The notes: generated by a model from the letters alone, not told the origin. Positions 1 to 8,996 are shown, counted from the stretch's first letter. The stretch: 64,000 nucleotides of DNA from Lentibacter algarum (GCF_040580765.1 NZ_CP158687.1:2976001-3040000), one strand, 5' to 3'. Numbers and translations are program-made.

Positions 1-2
1 TC

Positions 3-899
3 CGCGACATTGAGCCAGATGAGATCTATAACTTGGGTGCTCAATCGCACGTGGCAGTGTCTTTCGAGGCCGCTGAATATACAGCTGACGTTGACGCAAT
101 TGGCACATTGCGCATTCTAGAAGCAGTCCGTTTCCTCGGCTTAGAGGAAAAAACCCGCTTTTATCAAGCGTCCACCTCAGAGCTGTTTGGCCTCGTTCAG
201 GAGACCCCGCAGCGGGAAACGACACCCTTCTACCCGCGCTCGCCATACGCCGTCGCCAAAATGTACGCCTACTGGATCGCTGTAAACTACCGTGAAAGCT
301 ATAATATGTATGCTTGCAACGGTATTTTGTTTAATCACGAGTCTCCACGACGTGGCGAAACTTTCGTGACACGTAAAATTACACGCGGGCTCTCTAATAT
401 CGCTCTGGGTCTCGAAGACTGCCTCTACATGGGCAACATCGATAGCCTCCGTGATTGGGGTCACGCTAAGGACTACGTGCGTATGCAGTGGATGATGCTT
501 CAGCAAGATACCCCAGAGGACTTTGTCATCGCGACTGGCGTTCAGTATTCCGTGCGCGAGTTCATTCAGTGGTCTGGCCGTGAGCTGGGTCTGACGATTG
601 AGTTCAAGGGCAGCGGAACAGAAGAGATCGGCACTGTAGCTGCAATCAACGGCGATCTGGCCCCTGCCCTGTCGGTGGGCGATGTGGTTGTCAGGATTGA
701 CCCGCGATACTTCCGCCCGGCAGAAGTCGAAACTTTACTTGGAGACCCCACCAAAGCAAAAACAAAGCTCGGCTGGGTACCTGAAATCACCGCCCAGGAG
801 ATGTGCGCCGAGATGGTTGCGGAAGACCACAAGGCCGCGAGACGTTCAAAACTTCTTAGAGAGCACGGGCTGGAACTCCCCGTCTCGCTTGAGAACTGA
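3..899 (+). CDS. gmd: GDP-mannose 4,6-dehydratase, 5' end outside window
   Basis: Converts GDP-mannose to GDP-4-keto-6-deoxymannose, the first step to GDP-fucose and related deoxysugars. The reading frame is open to the window edge: the residues before the first usable start (a TTG at 33) read [17 protein letters not shown], a conserved internal part of the family, so the gene begins upstream and this is a C-terminal portion. The short-chain dehydrogenase signature is present (ASTSELFG, then [10 protein letters not shown] with the Tyr-x3-Lys pair), as are the [16 protein letters not shown] and [16 protein letters not shown] blocks typical of GMD. The next gene, fcl, starts 10 bases after the stop and catalyses the next step. 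Confidence 0.95.
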   Translation, partial: RDIEPDEIYNLGAQSHVAVSFEAAEYTADVDAIGTLRILEAVRFLGLEEKTRFYQASTSELFGLVQETPQRETTPFYPRSPYAVAKMYAYWIAVNYRESYNMYACNGILFNHESPRRGETFVTRKITRGLSNIALGLEDCLYMGNIDSLRDWGHAKDYVRMQWMMLQQDTPEDFVIATGVQYSVREFIQWSGRELGLTIEFKGSGTEEIGTVAAINGDLAPALSVGDVVVRIDPRYFRPAEVETLLGDPTKAKTKLGWVPEITAQEMCAEMVAEDHKAARRSKLLREHGLELPVSLEN

Positions 900-909
900 G
901 GTTTAACCC

Positions 910-1869
910 GTGACTAAATACTACATTGCAGGTCACCGTGGGATGGTGGGCGGCGCTATTGTCCGCCAGCTTGAGGCAGCGGGCGAGACTAATATCGTGA
1001 TGCGCACCCACGCGGAGCTAGATTTAACCGATCAGCTGGCTGTAAGAGATTTCATGCAGTTGGAACGACCTGATGTTGTGATCCTTGCGGCGGCCAAGGT
1101 TGGCGGCATTTATGCTAACAACAACTACCCGGCACAGTTCATTTACGAAAACCTGATGATTGAGTGTAACGTTATACACCAGGCCTTTGAGGCCGGCGTC
1201 ACGAAGCTTCTGCAATTGGGCTCCTCGTGTATTTACCCCAAGGCAGTGCCCCAACCAATGCGTGAAGACGCACTACTGACAGGCATACTGGAGCCGACAA
1301 ACGAACCATATGCAATTGCAAAAATTGCGGGCATAAAACTCTGCGAGAGTTACAACCGACAGCACGGCGTTGACTATCGATCTGTCATGCCGACAAATCT
1401 CTACGGGCCCGGCGATAACTTCCACCCAGACAATAGCCACGTTATGCCCGCCCTCATTCGTCGCTTCCACGAGGCTGTTCGAGATGGGTTGAGCGAAGTC
1501 GTTATTTGGGGAAGCGGCGCCCCGCGGCGGGAATTTTTGCATGTTGACGATATGGCTGCGGCGTCCCTATTCGTGCTTAATTTGTCAAAGGACATCTATG
1601 ACGAGCATTCTAAGCCAATGCTGAGCCACATCAACGTTGGCACTGGCACAGACGTCTCAATCCTCGAGCTTGCGCAACTGGTAGCCAAAATAACTGGGTA
1701 CAGTGGCAAGATTAGTACAGACCCGAGCAAGCCAGATGGGACGATGCGCAAGCTGATGGACGTGGGGCGTTTGGATAAAATGGGGTGGCGAGCCAGTATT
1801 GATTTGGAACAGGGGTTAATTGATACGTATGAGTGGTATTTAGGTAATATGCAGTCTGCGCGGACATAA
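910..1869 (+). CDS. fcl: GDP-L-fucose synthase
   Basis: NADPH-dependent 3,5-epimerase/4-reductase that turns the product of GMD into GDP-L-fucose. The 319 residues are the usual length. The N-terminus carries the nucleotide-binding loop [14 protein letters not shown], followed by LGSSCIYP and PYAIAKIAG, which hold the catalytic Ser and the Tyr-x3-Lys pair. The start is GTG at 910, with a GAGG Shine-Dalgarno overlapping the stop of gmd, so the two genes are probably translated from one message. manC follows after 13 bases. Confidence 0.95.
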   Translation: MTKYYIAGHRGMVGGAIVRQLEAAGETNIVMRTHAELDLTDQLAVRDFMQLERPDVVILAAAKVGGIYANNNYPAQFIYENLMIECNVIHQAFEAGVTKLLQLGSSCIYPKAVPQPMREDALLTGILEPTNEPYAIAKIAGIKLCESYNRQHGVDYRSVMPTNLYGPGDNFHPDNSHVMPALIRRFHEAVRDGLSEVVIWGSGAPRREFLHVDDMAAASLFVLNLSKDIYDEHSKPMLSHINVGTGTDVSILELAQLVAKITGYSGKISTDPSKPDGTMRKLMDVGRLDKMGWRASIDLEQGLIDTYEWYLGNMQSART

Positions 1870-1882
1870 CGAAAGTTACGAC

Positions 1883-3331
1883 ATGAACGACATGATATAT
1901 CCCGTCTTGCTCTGCGGCGGCTCCGGCACGCGCCTCTGGCCCCTCTCCCGCAAGTCACACCCAAAGCAATTCGTAAAGCTCATGGGCGAGCAAAGCCTCT
2001 TCCAGTCCTCTGCACTGCGCCTGTCTGGCCCTGGCTTCGGCGCTCCCTCAGTCGTGACTGGCTCCGACTTTCGCTTCATGGTCGTCGAGCAACTCGCGGT
2101 CGTTAAGATAGCGCCAAGAGATATTCTGATTGAGCCCTCAGCCCGCAACACGGCCGCTGCTATTTGTGCTGCCGCTGTCGCGCTTGAGGCTAAAGACGGC
2201 GAGAGCCTGATGCTAGTTGCGCCATCAGACCACGTCATTTCCGATGCTGATGGCTTCAGGGCAACAGTTCAGGCCGCAGCGCCTGCCGCACTAGATGGTC
2301 AAATTGTGACCTTCGGCATCCGCCCCGATCGCGCCGAGACTGGCTACGGCTGGCTGGAGCTAACCTCAAAGCCGTCGGATGATTTTGCACCCGTGGCCCA
2401 GCCCCTGTCTTCATTTGTCGAAAAACCAAATGCGAAGGCCGCAGAGGCCCTGCTCGAGGGCGGTATGCACCTATGGAATGCTGGTATCTTCCTCTTCTCG
2501 ACCGCGACCATTCTAAAGGCGTTCGAGCAGCACGCGCCTGAGACACTGTCCGGTGTGCGCGCTGCGTGCGCAAACGCGGAGGCCGACCTCGGCTTTACGC
2601 GCCTGGCAGCCGAGCCGTGGTCGCGCCTCGAAGATATCTCAATTGACTATGCGGTCATGGAGCGTGCTCCAAATCTCTCAGTCGTGCCCTACGGAGGGAC
2701 GTGGTCCGACCTGGGGGATTGGCAAGCTATTTGGCGCGAGGGCGACGCAGATGAGACAGGTGTGGTCACCAGCGGACCTTCAACTGCCTTAGACTGTAAG
2801 AACACGCTCTTGCAGGCGACGAGTGAGACACAGGAGCTTGTTGCGATGGGTCTTGAGGACATCATCGCCGTGGCCATGCCAGACGCGGTGCTGGTCGCGC
2901 ACAAGGACCGCGCCCAGGACGTAAAGATCGCCGTCAATAAGCTTAAAGAAAAAGGTTCTTCACAGGCCGAAACCCTGCCCCGAGATTATCGCCCTTGGGG
3001 CTGGTACGAAAGTATCGCCTTGGGAACGCGGTTCCAAGTTAAGCGCATCGTCGTAAACCCAGGCGCGGCACTCTCGCTCCAGTCCCATAATCACCGCTCA
3101 GAGCACTGGATTGTGGTTGAGGGTACAGCGAAAGTCAAAATCGACGACGAGGTTAAGACCGTTACTGAGAACCAGTCAGTTTACATTCCTCTCGGTGCAG
3201 TTCATCGGATGGAGAACCCAGGCAAGCTGCCCCTGACATTGATCGAAGTGCAAACGGGCAGCTACTTCGGCGAAGACGACATCATCAGGTACGAGGATGT
3301 CTACGCACGGGGACAGGGCGCAAAAGGTTGA
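1883..3331 (+). CDS. manC: mannose-1-phosphate guanylyltransferase / mannose-6-phosphate isomerase
   Basis: Bifunctional type II enzyme that makes GDP-mannose from mannose-1-phosphate and GTP and isomerises fructose-6-phosphate to mannose-6-phosphate. The pyrophosphorylase loop LLCGGSGTRLWPLSRKSHPK is near the N-terminus and FVEKPNAKAAEALL follows. The C-terminal third is the cupin isomerase domain (RPWGWYES, QSHNHRSEHWIVVEGTAKV). The 482 residues fit the family. It feeds gmd and fcl just upstream. ATG at 1883 is taken as start; an in-frame ATG three codons later is the alternative. Confidence 0.95.
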   Translation: MNDMIYPVLLCGGSGTRLWPLSRKSHPKQFVKLMGEQSLFQSSALRLSGPGFGAPSVVTGSDFRFMVVEQLAVVKIAPRDILIEPSARNTAAAICAAAVALEAKDGESLMLVAPSDHVISDADGFRATVQAAAPAALDGQIVTFGIRPDRAETGYGWLELTSKPSDDFAPVAQPLSSFVEKPNAKAAEALLEGGMHLWNAGIFLFSTATILKAFEQHAPETLSGVRAACANAEADLGFTRLAAEPWSRLEDISIDYAVMERAPNLSVVPYGGTWSDLGDWQAIWREGDADETGVVTSGPSTALDCKNTLLQATSETQELVAMGLEDIIAVAMPDAVLVAHKDRAQDVKIAVNKLKEKGSSQAETLPRDYRPWGWYESIALGTRFQVKRIVVNPGAALSLQSHNHRSEHWIVVEGTAKVKIDDEVKTVTENQSVYIPLGAVHRMENPGKLPLTLIEVQTGSYFGEDDIIRYEDVYARGQGAKG

Positions 3332-3421
3332 TGATGGTTCATTGCATCACAAGTTCACTGACAAGCGCGCCCGCCGAGCTCGCCAGGGCACTCAAGTTCA
3401 CGCAAATTGGAGATACTAACT

Positions 3422-4411
3422 GTGGGTGAACAAAAAGTCTTAGTCACGGGTGGCGCGGGGTATATCGGCTCGCACGCCTGCAAGGCGCTTAAGCAGGCAG
3501 GCTTTACGCCTGTGACCTTTGATAATCTCGTCACAGGTTGGCGTGACGCGGTTAAATTTGGCCCGTTTGAGCGTGGGGATTTAATTAACAAATCTGATGT
3601 GGACCGAGTTTTCGAAGAACACGCCCCGGTTGCGGTAATGCACTTCGCAGCGCTGAGCCAGGTTGGCGAGAGCATGCAGGAGCCCGGCCTCTACTGGCGA
3701 AATAACGTCATGGGGTCACTGAACTTGATCCAGGCTGCAGTCGAGTATGGCTGCATTGATTTTGTATTTTCTTCGACTTGCGCCACTTACGGCGACCAAG
3801 ACGGCGTGGTTCTTGACGAAGACAGCTCGCAGCATCCGATTAATGCCTACGGCGCCTCAAAGCGGGCTGTTGAGAATATTTTGGCCGACTTCCGGACGGC
3901 ATATAGGATGAACCACGTGATTTTCCGCTACTTCAATGTCGCGGGGGCTGATCCAGAGGCTGAAGTGGGAGAGTTCCACCAGCCAGAGACGCACCTCATC
4001 CCCCTAATCCTTGATGCGGTTGACGGCAAAAGGGACGCGCTAACCATCTTTGGTACCGACTACGACACGCCAGATGGGACCTGTATTCGTGATTACGTCC
4101 ATGTGTGCGACCTCGTTGACGTACATGTCTTGGGACTGAAGTGGCTCCAAGTTGGAAGAGGCAGCCGCGTTTTCAATCTTGGCACTGGTGATGGGTTTTC
4201 TGTCCGCGAGGTCATTGACCAGGCCGGGCACGTTACGAACAGGCCCGTCCCGATCGTTGAGGGGGCTCGGCGGCCGGGTGACTGCACAAAGCTGGTTTCG
4301 GGTTCATCACGCGCCGTCTCCGAGCTTGGCTGGTCGGCAGGAAGGTCGAATATGAAGCAAATGATCACCGACGCCTGGCGCTGGCATCAAAATGGGGCCT
4401 ACACTAAGTGA
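3422..4411 (+). CDS. galE: UDP-glucose 4-epimerase
   Basis: Interconverts UDP-glucose and UDP-galactose with bound NAD. The Rossmann loop VTGGAGYIGSHACKALKQ is at the N-terminus, and the catalytic motifs SSTCATYG and YGASKRAVE lie in the middle. The frame is open from a TTG at 3407, but the GTG at 3422 has GGAG nine bases upstream and puts the Rossmann loop at the normal distance from the N-terminus, so it is preferred (329 residues). About 90 bases without features separate it from manC; galU follows 80 bases downstream. Confidence 0.93.
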   Translation: MGEQKVLVTGGAGYIGSHACKALKQAGFTPVTFDNLVTGWRDAVKFGPFERGDLINKSDVDRVFEEHAPVAVMHFAALSQVGESMQEPGLYWRNNVMGSLNLIQAAVEYGCIDFVFSSTCATYGDQDGVVLDEDSSQHPINAYGASKRAVENILADFRTAYRMNHVIFRYFNVAGADPEAEVGEFHQPETHLIPLILDAVDGKRDALTIFGTDYDTPDGTCIRDYVHVCDLVDVHVLGLKWLQVGRGSRVFNLGTGDGFSVREVIDQAGHVTNRPVPIVEGARRPGDCTKLVSGSSRAVSELGWSAGRSNMKQMITDAWRWHQNGAYTK

Positions 4412-4491
4412 CCAAGCCGATCGCTGAATTCGTGCAAACTTATCCAGCCTAATAAAATCACATAGTCTATAAAAAAATATGAGCACCCATA

Positions 4492-5316
4492 ATGCATAAA
4501 ATTCGTAAAGCAGTTTTCCCCGTCGCCGGCTTTGGTACGCGGTTCCTCCCAGCCACCAAGGCTATGCCAAAGGAACTCATGCCGATCGTGGACAAGCCGC
4601 TGATCCAGTACGCCGCCGAGGAGGCGATTGCTGCGGGCATTGATACGCTTATATTCGTGACCGGCCGCAATAAGCGCGCCATCGAGGACCACTTTGACAG
4701 CAACCAGGAACTCGAGGCTGCGCTGCTTGCGAAGGGCAAGGCCGAGCAGGCTGACAGGGTGCGTAACATTCTGCCAAAGGGAGTGGAGTGCATATTCGTG
4801 CGCCAGCCAGAGCAGTTGGGCCTTGGCCACGCAGTTTTGTGCGCTGAACGTGTTGTGAGCAATGATCCCTTCGCCGTCCTTCTTGCCGACGACTTTCTCA
4901 CATACGGTGGCGCCGGGATCACCAGTGACTTGGCTGAGGCATTTGGCAGGTCCGGCAAAATCCAGCTGAGCGTCATGGAAGTCGATGGCCCAGATATTTC
5001 AAAGTACGGGGTTGTGGCTCCGTCTGAGGTGCCTGGCGGCGTGGCGGGGCTCATTGAGAAACCTGATGCCGTGGACGCCCCTTCCAACCTCGCCAGCATT
5101 GGCCGCTACGTCCTAACGCCAGATATTTTTGACATTCTGCGCAACCAGCCCGCAGGATCTGGCGGCGAAATTCAACTCGCCGACGCGATTAATACGCAGG
5201 CTCAGCGCGGTGACGTTGAGGCGGTGAGGCTGAACGGCCTGCGCTTTGACTGTGGTAGCGTAGACGGATACCTTGATGCGATCATGCACGTGGCAGAGCA
5301 GCGCCGCCGCGGCTGA
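4492..5316 (+). CDS. galU: UTP-glucose-1-phosphate uridylyltransferase, copy 1
   Basis: Makes UDP-glucose from glucose-1-phosphate and UTP, the substrate of galE upstream. The 274-residue protein has AVFPVAGFGTRFLPATKAMP with the nucleotide-binding loop, MPIVDKPLIQYAAEEA, and the substrate-binding blocks QPEQLGLGHAVLCAE and RFDCGSVDGYLDAI. It is the last gene of the sugar cluster and ends 17 bases before a convergent integrase. A second, clearly different galU lies at 9685: the proteins are very similar but the codon choice differs throughout (this copy is GC-rich, the other AT-rich), suggesting separate histories. Confidence 0.95.
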   Translation: MHKIRKAVFPVAGFGTRFLPATKAMPKELMPIVDKPLIQYAAEEAIAAGIDTLIFVTGRNKRAIEDHFDSNQELEAALLAKGKAEQADRVRNILPKGVECIFVRQPEQLGLGHAVLCAERVVSNDPFAVLLADDFLTYGGAGITSDLAEAFGRSGKIQLSVMEVDGPDISKYGVVAPSEVPGGVAGLIEKPDAVDAPSNLASIGRYVLTPDIFDILRNQPAGSGGEIQLADAINTQAQRGDVEAVRLNGLRFDCGSVDGYLDAIMHVAEQRRRG

Positions 5317-5332
5317 AATCACCCCTAATCAG

Positions 5333-6235
5333 TCAACTCCAGACGTTGTGCTCTGCCTGATTTAGGTAGGCGCTGAGGACGTTGAGGCTGCGCCAGCCCC
5401 CTGCCCTCATAATGGCGGCCGTGTCGTGCCCCTTAATGAGCAGGTCCTGCGCCGCGCCAACGCGCAGCGAGTGACCCGAAATCTCCGCATCCCTCGGCCT
5501 GTGGCCCTTCACGCGGACGACAGACTTCTTGATGATGTTGTTGACGCTGCGCCCGCAGATGGGCCTGTCGATACAAGTATCGTGGCTAATCGCGCAGAAG
5601 ACCCAGTCTATGTCGGCGGGCTTGCGCCTCAGCCAGCGGCGGAGCAGCTTTGCGGAGCGCTCGGAGCCAAATGTGAGTCTTCCGCGGCCAAACTGGTCGG
5701 TCTTGCTGCGGCGGATGACACCCCTCAGGGTGCCCCCCTCCTCAAAATTGATATCTGACACTTGTAGGCTCGTTAGCTCTGAGCGGCGAGCTAGGAAGTC
5801 GTAGCCCACGGACAGGAGTGCCGCATTGCGAATACCCGTAATGGTATTCGGCTGCGCGGCAATGGCCCTGAGCAAGAGCTCCTCGTTGATACCCCTCGCC
5901 TGGCGCTGGCTCATTGTCTTGCCGCGCCGCATCCTGCGGTAGGCAATTGCGAAGTCCTCGCCGTGCGTATGCTTTCCATGTCCAAGCAGACTGTGCATGC
6001 GCTTCACTGAGGAGAGCTTGCGGCGGATGGAGCTGAAGCTGAGCCGCTGCTCCATGTGCGCGAGGTAGGCAACGAGTATGCCATCCGTAAGTGGGAAGGA
6101 CTGCCGCCCGCGCTGCTCACACCAGTCGACAAACTCCCCCACATCGGCGTAGTATGAGCGCAGCGTGTTTGGGGCGTAGGCGCCCTCGAGGCGCTGGAGT
6201 TGGCTTTGCCAGTCTATTTGTAAATTATTTGCCAT
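5333..6235 (-). CDS. tyrosine recombinase / phage-type integrase
   Basis: XerC/D-like site-specific recombinase of 300 residues. A SAM-like core-binding domain (LRSYYADVGEFVDWCEQRG, FSSIRRKLSSVKRMH) precedes the catalytic domain. Catalytic residues visible are the first Arg in DFLARRSELTSL, His-x2-Arg in SGHSLRVGAAQ, Trp in place of His in GGWRS, and the terminal Tyr in LSAYLNQAEHNVW. The frame extends to a TTG at 6271, but ATG at 6235 (MANNLQID) is the likely start. It points away from a small XRE regulator, with both starts sharing a 35-base gap. It probably mobilises, or once mobilised, part of the 5.3-9.6 kb region, but no attachment repeat was found for it. Confidence 0.85.
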   Translation of the reverse strand: MANNLQIDWQSQLQRLEGAYAPNTLRSYYADVGEFVDWCEQRGRQSFPLTDGILVAYLAHMEQRLSFSSIRRKLSSVKRMHSLLGHGKHTHGEDFAIAYRRMRRGKTMSQRQARGINEELLLRAIAAQPNTITGIRNAALLSVGYDFLARRSELTSLQVSDINFEEGGTLRGVIRRSKTDQFGRGRLTFGSERSAKLLRRWLRRKPADIDWVFCAISHDTCIDRPICGRSVNNIIKKSVVRVKGHRPRDAEISGHSLRVGAAQDLLIKGHDTAAIMRAGGWRSLNVLSAYLNQAEHNVWS

Positions 6236-6270
6236 ATGGCAATATTTACGCCATACAGGGTATATTGTCA
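6231..6270. promoter_or_regulatory. palindromes in the integrase/XRE divergent gap
   Basis: A perfect 10-base palindrome GCCATATGGC (6231-6240) spans the integrase start codon. It is followed by an outer inverted repeat CAATAT (6240-6245) / ATATTG (6262-6267) that ends four bases before the XRE gene's ATG. This is the expected layout for an autoregulated switch in which the XRE protein represses both genes. That binding is inferred. Confidence 0.4.
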
Positions 6271-6519
6271 ATGTTGACGGAAGAACAAATTAAAATGGCT
6301 CGGGCAGCTCTTGGTTGGTCAGTGACAGATCTCGCCAAACATAGTTCTGTAGGTGCCCGAACCATACATCGCATTGAGAGTGAGGGCGGCCTCGCAGTGG
6401 CCACACAAGCTAATATTAAGCTGATCGTTACAACGCTTGAGGCGGCTGGCATCGAGTTCATCGGCGCGCCGGACAACGGCCCCGGCGTCAGGCTGTGGTT
6501 GCACTTTGACTCCCAGTGA
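6271..6519 (+). CDS. small XRE-family HTH regulator
   Basis: An 82-residue one-domain DNA-binding protein. The helix-turn-helix runs from about residue 3 to 55 (EEQIKMARAALGWSVTDLAK, then SVGARTIHRIESEGG), and the C-terminal tail IEFIGAPDNGPGVRLW resembles that of many short alphaproteobacterial XRE proteins. ATG at 6271 is chosen because upstream codons in the same frame only read through the intergenic palindromes. Being divergent from the integrase, it is the natural candidate to control excision of this region. Confidence 0.85.
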   Translation: MLTEEQIKMARAALGWSVTDLAKHSSVGARTIHRIESEGGLAVATQANIKLIVTTLEAAGIEFIGAPDNGPGVRLWLHFDSQ

Positions 6520-6588
6520 CAGACTTCCTCCACTTTTGTCGGCGTGCTATAATCTCTGCATCACAAGACAAAAGTTGCGGGGTCACGC

Positions 6589-7107
6589 ATGCAGGGCAAA
6601 ATCCAAAGTACTGACTTCGGGGGGCTGACACCGCCTGAGCAGTTCCTGCTGCACGACGAGAGTGCTGTGAATTACGCCGAACGGCTGGGTGAGCTGATGG
6701 CGGACCTCGCACCAGCCAACTACCTTGAGCGGCGGCAGGTTGAGCTCATCGCGCAGGCGGACGTGGATGTGGACCGGCAGCGGCGCATCATTGCGGAGTG
6801 CCTGCACCCGTCAGCGGCGGTGAGCCACCCACAGCGGGTCGTCGTAAATTGGCGAAGGGCCCGCAATAGTGACTCAGATGAGGCCTTCGCCAGCGAAGAA
6901 AACCGCCGCCCCGCACCGCCCGAAGGCGACCCCTACGCCACGAAAGCCATAGCGCAGGCCTACGCCAATCAGCACTCAGCCCTAGAATTGCACTACAAGG
7001 CATTGGCGGATGCCGAAAAGCGCCGCCGCATATCAATAGAATTCCTCTACTCTATGCAGGACAGGCGGGCGCGGGCAAAAATCCCCGACGCAGAGGTCAT
7101 AGAGTGA
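6589..7107 (+). CDS. hypothetical protein, 172 aa, translationally coupled to next gene
   Basis: Not recognised. It is a soluble, charged protein with PPEQFLLHDESAVNYAERLGEL at the N-terminus and a Glu/Arg/Lys-rich helical C-terminal half (YANQHSALELHYKALADAEK), probably coiled or helical throughout. Its stop overlaps the GTG of the next gene (GTGA at 7104-7107), so the two are co-translated and probably work together. It lies just downstream of the integrase/XRE switch, so it is probably cargo of that element. I see no enzymatic motif. Confidence 0.6.
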   Translation: MQGKIQSTDFGGLTPPEQFLLHDESAVNYAERLGELMADLAPANYLERRQVELIAQADVDVDRQRRIIAECLHPSAAVSHPQRVVVNWRRARNSDSDEAFASEENRRPAPPEGDPYATKAIAQAYANQHSALELHYKALADAEKRRRISIEFLYSMQDRRARAKIPDAEVIE

Positions 7108-7586
7108 GCGCAAGACCCGCCAACTCCCAGAATGCGAGGCGCCACGGGGTGCTGAGTGAACCCGACCCAGAGCGCGTCAACGACCTTCTGACGAACATCC
7201 TAGGGGACGCTCCTACAGACGGAGCATTGAGGGGCGCCAAGGCATTCACAGGTCGCGAGCTGGCCGCCCTAGCCTTAGCGGACTGCGAGGCGCGGCTCGA
7301 TGCGGCGCACGCCCACTACGTCGCCTGCCAGCCCGAGGAGGTTGACCCCGATCTGGCGTACTGCACGGACATGCTCGAGGATTTGCTATACATGGACGAC
7401 ATGCTCGACGAAACCAAGCGAGAGGCCATCCGCCGGATATTTCGAGTGGAGAGGTTTGACACAAGGGCGCGGGTCTCGCGCCAGCGGCTGGCGCTGCGCT
7501 ACCTGAAGGAGGCCCGCGCGCGTCGAGACAGGGCGCTCTCTGCCTTCCTGTCACATTACGATATGGCTGAGGGAGAAGTGCTGTGA
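7104..7586 (+). CDS. hypothetical protein with N-terminal NARRHG motif, 160 aa
   Basis: Begins with GTG overlapping the stop of the preceding gene. The N-terminus NSQNARRHGVLSEP resembles the short NARxHG leader seen in small proteins of unknown role on alphaproteobacterial mobile DNA. The rest is predicted to be mostly helical, acidic in the middle (DPDLAYCTDMLEDLLYMDD) and Arg-rich near the end. There are no transmembrane segments. Its function is unknown; coupling to the 172-aa gene suggests a two-protein unit. Confidence 0.6.
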   Translation: MSARPANSQNARRHGVLSEPDPERVNDLLTNILGDAPTDGALRGAKAFTGRELAALALADCEARLDAAHAHYVACQPEEVDPDLAYCTDMLEDLLYMDDMLDETKREAIRRIFRVERFDTRARVSRQRLALRYLKEARARRDRALSAFLSHYDMAEGEVL

Positions 7587-7734
7587 GGGCAAACACCTTC
7601 CGGAGAGCCACTCAGCGCGCTATGAGCGTGCCAAGGCATCGCAGATGCCCAATAGCCAGCATCATTGCCCGCTCCGCAGAAACCCATTTTACCGAAACAA
7701 ACCAACTCACAACCCTAAGGAGAGTCGAGCGATC

Positions 7735-8082
7735 TCAACGGATGCGTCGAATACCCAACGCCAGCAGCAGGCCAAGTGCGGCGCCAGCCATGTCCGCCAC
7801 CCAGTCGTTGACATCCGCACTGCGGCCAAAGTGGGGCTGGATGAGCTCGATTGCCCCACCGAAGGCGGCGGCTCCAACAAAGAGCCCGACAAAGAGCAGG
7901 CCGAGCGGAACGCGTCGCGACAGGGCTGCGGGCAACACGAGCAGCCCAAAGGCCGCGAGGTGCACGAGCTTGTCTGTGCCACTCGGAACGGATTGCGGCA
8001 CATCCACGGGTGTGAGCATCGCGACGGCGAGGCCTGCAGCCAAGAGGGCAGTAACAATGCGGCGGGGGGAGAGGAAATACAT
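7735..8082 (-). CDS. VanZ-like small membrane protein
   Basis: A 115-residue integral membrane protein with about four hydrophobic segments. It has the family hallmarks SGTDKLVHLAAFGLL in the second segment region, AIELIQPHFGRSADVNDWVA, and MAGAALGLLLALG at the end, which match the VanZ-like domain. VanZ-type proteins are linked to teicoplanin resistance or envelope stress, but most bacterial members are uncharacterised. A plus-strand frame open across this stretch is a shadow. The gene faces the two hypothetical genes upstream. Confidence 0.7.
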   Translation of the reverse strand: MYFLSPRRIVTALLAAGLAVAMLTPVDVPQSVPSGTDKLVHLAAFGLLVLPAALSRRVPLGLLFVGLFVGAAAFGGAIELIQPHFGRSADVNDWVADMAGAALGLLLALGIRRIR

Positions 8083-8377
8083 GGGAGCGGCTTACGAGTT
8101 GGCGCGCAGTTGCGCAAGTCTGGGATGTGGTAGCAGGTGGCGGATTTGTTTGTCAGATTGGTGTCGCACGGTGAATAAGACTATAACACGCCAAGCCTTG
8201 GGTGGGTCGAGGACAACAGGAAAAAATAACATCCCGTTCCGAGGTAACGCCAAGCACACAAGCCTTTTGGCAAGCCCCAAGTTAAGAGACGCTCCCCTTG
8301 GGCCTGCCATTTTGATTTCTCTTAATGAGCTCGTTATGCTGAACGCAGTATGTGGCTCTCATATCCGGAATACTAAA
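8083..8377. other. intergenic stretch before the antitoxin gene
   Basis: About 295 bases between the divergently oriented VanZ-like gene and the AbrB-type antitoxin. Apart from the promoter at 8312-8340 I see no gene, RNA or strong repeat. Confidence 0.5.
8312..8340 (+). promoter_or_regulatory. sigma70-like promoter for the antitoxin gene
   Basis: TTGATT at 8312-8317 and TATGCT at 8335-8340 are separated by 17 bases, close to the sigma70 consensus. The pair is 37 bases upstream of the antitoxin ATG at 8378. Confidence 0.45.
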
Positions 8378-8602
8378 ATGACCACACTCAAGATCACATC
8401 CGTTGGAAACTCCGCCGCCGTCCTCTTGCCAAAAGAGCTCCTAGCCAAATTAGGTGTCGACACGGGCGACCTCCTGCAAGTCATTGAGACGGAGAACGGC
8501 ATTGAGCTGACGGCCTATGACCGCACATTTGATACGCAGATGAAGGTGGCGGAAGATATCATGCACGAAAATCGTGACCTCTTGCGGCGACTGGCTAAAT
8601 AA
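8378..8602 (+). CDS. AbrB/MazE-type antitoxin
   Basis: A 74-residue protein with a SpoVT/AbrB swapped-hairpin DNA-binding domain: MTTLKITSVGNSAAVLLPKE followed by LLAKLGVDTGDLLQVIE. The C-terminal 30 residues (TQMKVAEDIMHENRDLLRRL) form a helix of the kind that neutralises a toxin. ATG at 8378 follows a good promoter; the frame is open far upstream but that part is antisense to the VanZ-like gene. It sits 58 bases before a Doc-like gene whose start region is ruined, so it looks like the surviving half of a toxin-antitoxin pair. Confidence 0.85.
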   Translation: MTTLKITSVGNSAAVLLPKELLAKLGVDTGDLLQVIETENGIELTAYDRTFDTQMKVAEDIMHENRDLLRRLAK

Positions 8603-8614
8603 GGGAGCCGACAT

Positions 8615-8996
8615 GGACTAATTTGCTGGTCGTAAAAGCTTGTAATGACCTAAAAGCTAACTGGTAGGCGGACTACCAGGGCTGCGAGATAAAGGCTTGC
8701 TCCTTTCAGCCTTATCAAGGCCCGAAAATGCGTACCACACCTCAGAACCAAAGCCAGACATTGCTGAACTGACTGCAGCCTACGGCTTCGGCCTGTCAAA
8801 AAATCACCCATTTAATGATGCAAATAAGCGGACTGCACTCATCGCAATGCGCCTATTTCTGAAATTGAACGGGTTTGACCTGGCCGCCTCGGCTGAGGAA
8901 AAATACGCCACGATTATTGGCGTGGCCGCGAGCGAAATGAGCGAGGCTGAACTTGCGCAGTGGATCAGGGGTAACCTCAGAGAGATAGGAAATTAG
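8615..8996 (+). pseudogene. doc: Doc-family toxin, N-terminus decayed
   Basis: From 8661 the frame reads LVGGLPGLRDKGLLLSALSR and continues through GFGLSKNHPFNDANKRTALI to a stop at 8996. This is the Fic/Doc fold with the HPFxDxNKRT loop that AMPylates or phosphorylates targets such as EF-Tu. Doc proteins are about 125 residues and need some 20-25 residues before the GGLPGLRD block. Here the frame is blocked by TAA at 8658-8660, and the remnant upstream (ATG at 8632, then RKSL and PKS fragments between stops) looks like the same helix with several nonsense changes. The best remaining start (TTG at 8697) deletes that block. The catalytic core looks intact but is unlikely to be made normally. 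Confidence 0.7.

Noticed and set aside
33..899. TTG at 33 as the true start of gmd
   Set aside because: Codons upstream continue the conserved GMD sequence to the window edge, so TTG codes for an internal Leu.
7583..8377. N-terminal 265 codons of the long frame ending in the antitoxin
   Set aside because: It is antisense to the VanZ-like gene and has no start signals; the antitoxin begins at 8378 with its own promoter.
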